Position numbers and translations under genes: made by a program
From: CAYXFD01 sp964464175
GTDB lineage: Bacteria; Cloacimonadota; Cloacimonadia; Cloacimonadales; JAJBBL01
NCBI GenBank assembly: GCA_964464175.1
Contig: CAYXFD010000010.1
Coordinates: forward strand, 1 to 64,000
DNA: 64,000 nucleotides
Direction of reading: 5' to 3'
Notes under the pieces: model-generated
Database searches by the model: none
What the model was told of the DNA's origin: nothing
Seen by the model: only the letters and a program-made list of their open reading frames with translations
Shown here: piece after piece, positions 62,535 through 64,000 of the stretch
Position numbering within the stretch: position 1 is the stretch's first letter
How the letters are laid out: each line of letters opens with the position of its first letter

Positions 62535-62954
62535 TCAGGTAGCAAAAAGATACATAGCTGTCAGGGCAAATAGTATCCCGATGGCATTTTTGACCGATAA
62601 CGTCTCCCGTAGAAAAATAAAAGCAAGGAGAATAGTCACGAGCGGATAAAGAGCAGTAATGGTAACAACGACAGAGGTCTTTCCAATTGCTAAAGATTTA
62701 ATAAAGAAGATAGTACCGGCAAGACCGGCAACTCCTCCTAAGACAGAAAAAAGCAGTCCTAATCCGTTTATCTGTAATCTCTCTCTCGAAGAGAGGAGAA
62801 CGATGAAACCAACTACTAAAATCCCGATTACCTGATAAACCAGGATTTCTCTGGCAGGAAGATAAAAAGCTGCTAATTTCGGGAAAAAAGCCCAGAGACC
62901 GTAAATCAACATCGCAATAATTGCGTAGAGCAGCCAGGCAGGCATGAATGTCAT
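62535..62954 (-). CDS. Half-size EamA/DMT-family membrane transporter
   Basis: 139 residues with about five membrane helices: AWLLYAIIAMLIYGLWAFFP, EILVYQVIGILVVGFIVLL, LGLLFSVLGGVAGLAGTIF, SVVVTITALYPLVTILLAFI, GILFALTAMYLFAT. This equals one EamA repeat, whereas most family members have two, so it should work as a dimer, as EmrE-like and some paired EamA proteins do. The conserved LxPLVTILLAxIFLRE pattern is present. AGAGGT lies 5 nt before the ATG. The substrate is unknown. Confidence 0.85.
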   Translation of the reverse strand: MTFMPAWLLYAIIAMLIYGLWAFFPKLAAFYLPAREILVYQVIGILVVGFIVLLSSRERLQINGLGLLFSVLGGVAGLAGTIFFIKSLAIGKTSVVVTITALYPLVTILLAFIFLRETLSVKNAIGILFALTAMYLFAT

Positions 62955-63046
62955 ATTAACCTCTATCTTGTCTATTTCCTATTTTTTCGGTTTACCGGTC
63001 TCTCAGATAACCAAGCTGGTCTCAGAATAAATGAGTTAACGGCATC

Positions 63047-64000
63047 TCAAGAGAATTCCCCTTTGATTCTCTCTTCTATCTTCTGGTAGTTCTTGAAATG
63101 GATCTTTGCTGCTTCCTGCAATCTGGCAAGAGAATATCGTTTCACAAATTCAACTCCGGTATCGATACTTGCTGCTCCCGAACCAGATTTAAAGTCTATC
63201 TTGAATTTTTTATTCAGCAGCTTCAACGATTCCAGGTAGTGATATCTGGCAATGATCGAAGCAGCTGCTACTGCCAAATCCTGCTCTGCTTTCGTTACCT
63301 GAAGCAATTCAATCTTCTGCAGCTCGCGGAGAGCATCTATAAGCTTTTTATCAGAAGTAAATTTATCAACTACAACTCTGTATTCTTTTGTCTTTTCTTG
63401 CAGATTCAAAATCACTCTACCGTGCATCCAGGCTAACAGTTCATTTAGTTTTTTCCCCTTGGCAGTAAAATCCCGGTAGAGTTTGTTGTAGGTTTCCGGT
63501 TTTAGGCTTACTACCTCTATCCTTCCCTTAAATTCTTTATATAATTGATGCGCTGCTGTCTCTATTTTTTTGGCAGTCAAATTCTTGCTGTCTTGTATTC
63601 CGAGCTTCATTAGCTCAGGTATAATCTCCCTATCTGCCTGAAAACCGGCAACTACCAAAGCCCCGTAGAACTCCCCTTTTCCTGCTTCATCAGTTCCGAG
63701 CCAGCTCTCCCAGCGGTGTATCTGTGATTCTTTTTTGGCAGAAGTCAGCTCTTCACCTCTGCCTGTTCCACTAACAACACTATCCATCAGAGATTTGAGG
63801 GGATTTCTGTCATTCCCGCCAATTACTACCGACAACCCTTTTTTCTGCGACCGGTAAAGATTGACGGGAAGCGTATGTTCTCCGTTACTGATAACAATCT
63901 GTAATCCGTAAGCTATTGTTTTCTCTTCGGTTATCAACAATCCCAGTTTCTTCATTTCCGCGCTGAGACGGTTCTTGTAGTCATCTATCCCGTTGCTATT
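63047..64000 (-). CDS. rnhC: Ribonuclease HIII, 5' end probably outside window
   Basis: At least 302 residues from an internal ATG at 63955, which lacks a ribosome site; the frame stays open through 15 more codons to the window edge, so the true start may lie beyond. RNase HIII removes RNA from RNA:DNA hybrids. The N-terminal TBP-like substrate-binding domain (~1-60: IAYGLQIVISNGEHTLPVNL, GLSVVIGGND) is followed by the RNase H fold with catalytic residues in LGTDEAGKGEFYGALVVAG, QDSKNLTAKKI and VVVDKFTSDKK. The catalytic DEAGKGE motif (Asp-Glu-...-Glu) distinguishes it from type 1 RNase H. Confidence 0.88.
   Translation of the reverse strand, partial: NSNGIDDYKNRLSAEMKKLGLLITEEKTIAYGLQIVISNGEHTLPVNLYRSQKKGLSVVIGGNDRNPLKSLMDSVVSGTGRGEELTSAKKESQIHRWESWLGTDEAGKGEFYGALVVAGFQADREIIPELMKLGIQDSKNLTAKKIETAAHQLYKEFKGRIEVVSLKPETYNKLYRDFTAKGKKLNELLAWMHGRVILNLQEKTKEYRVVVDKFTSDKKLIDALRELQKIELLQVTKAEQDLAVAAASIIARYHYLESLKLLNKKFKIDFKSGSGAASIDTGVEFVKRYSLARLQEAAKIHFKNYQKIEERIKGEFS

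Noticed and set aside
1..64000. CRISPR arrays, insertion sequences, prophage genes, tRNA or rRNA genes
   Set aside because: No direct-repeat/spacer array, transposase, integrase, tRNA TPsiC-like motif or rRNA core sequence was seen in the intergenic regions.

Overview
The window looks like chromosome from an anaerobic, amino-acid-fermenting Gram-negative bacterium, most likely of the Cloacimonadota (WWE1) or a near relative. This is an inference from gene content, since no rRNA gene is present. Three large secreted proteins end in the type IX-like sorting domain (AYPNPFNP...), and there are outer-membrane and lipoprotein genes. Metabolism is represented by a ferredoxin-fused EtfA, a NuoE/NuoF/NuoG-like soluble redox cluster, acyl-CoA dehydrogenase, glutamate dehydrogenase, a glutamate formiminotransferase-cyclodeaminase fusion and a lysine-2,3-aminomutase-like enzyme. 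No respiratory or oxygen-handling genes are seen. I found no rRNA, tRNA, CRISPR array, transposase, phage gene or integrase. TTG and GTG starts are fairly common, usually behind good GGAGG sites.

Layout. 0-4 kb: two paralogous secreted GLUG-repeat proteins on the minus strand whose last 72 bp are almost identical. 4.4-9 kb: a TPR protein with an orphan histidine-kinase dimerisation domain, a D15-type outer-membrane barrel, holB and a RimJ/L-type acetyltransferase. 9.3-12.4 kb: ferredoxin-EtfA, an amidohydrolase and queE as a tight plus-strand unit. 12.6-21 kb: an ABC-F ATPase, then three redox genes (14.5-20.2 kb), ending with an unusual 1130-residue NuoG/GltD/formate-dehydrogenase-like fusion; then yigZ and trxA. 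21.7-29.3 kb: acetyltransferase, small lipoprotein, a third sorted secreted protein, a parvulin-type lipoprotein, a DUF5683-like membrane protein, a deoxyhypusine-synthase-like protein and queH.

29.6-38 kb: gpsA, a YhcC-type radical SAM protein, a DUF4175-like coiled-coil membrane protein paired with a TPR protein, nfu, and twin hsp20 genes behind a CIRCE operator. 38.1-38.86 kb is a gene-free stretch. 38.9-50.5 kb is housekeeping: an EF-G paralogue, yebC-ruvC-ruvA, rsmB, a PASTA protein, gyrB, gyrA and a lipoprotein overlapping gyrA. 50.5-64 kb is all minus strand: KamA-like radical SAM enzyme, lipoprotein, RumA-type RNA methyltransferase, a polyprenol-phosphate-mannose-synthase-like glycosyltransferase, a hexapeptide acyltransferase, gdhA, acyl-CoA dehydrogenase, TrmJ-like methyltransferase, the FTCD fusion, a 2-hydroxyacid dehydrogenase, a half-size EamA transporter and rnhC, which runs open to the window edge.

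The best candidate for an undescribed system is the 14.5-20.2 kb redox cluster. It has NuoE- and NuoF-like NADH/FMN/Fe-S modules, but its third subunit joins a NuoG-type ferredoxin end, a GltD/NfnB-type flavoprotein and a formate-dehydrogenase-like domain with no visible catalytic Cys or Sec. Neither a hydrogenase H-cluster domain nor an active formate site is encoded here, so the physiological substrate is open.
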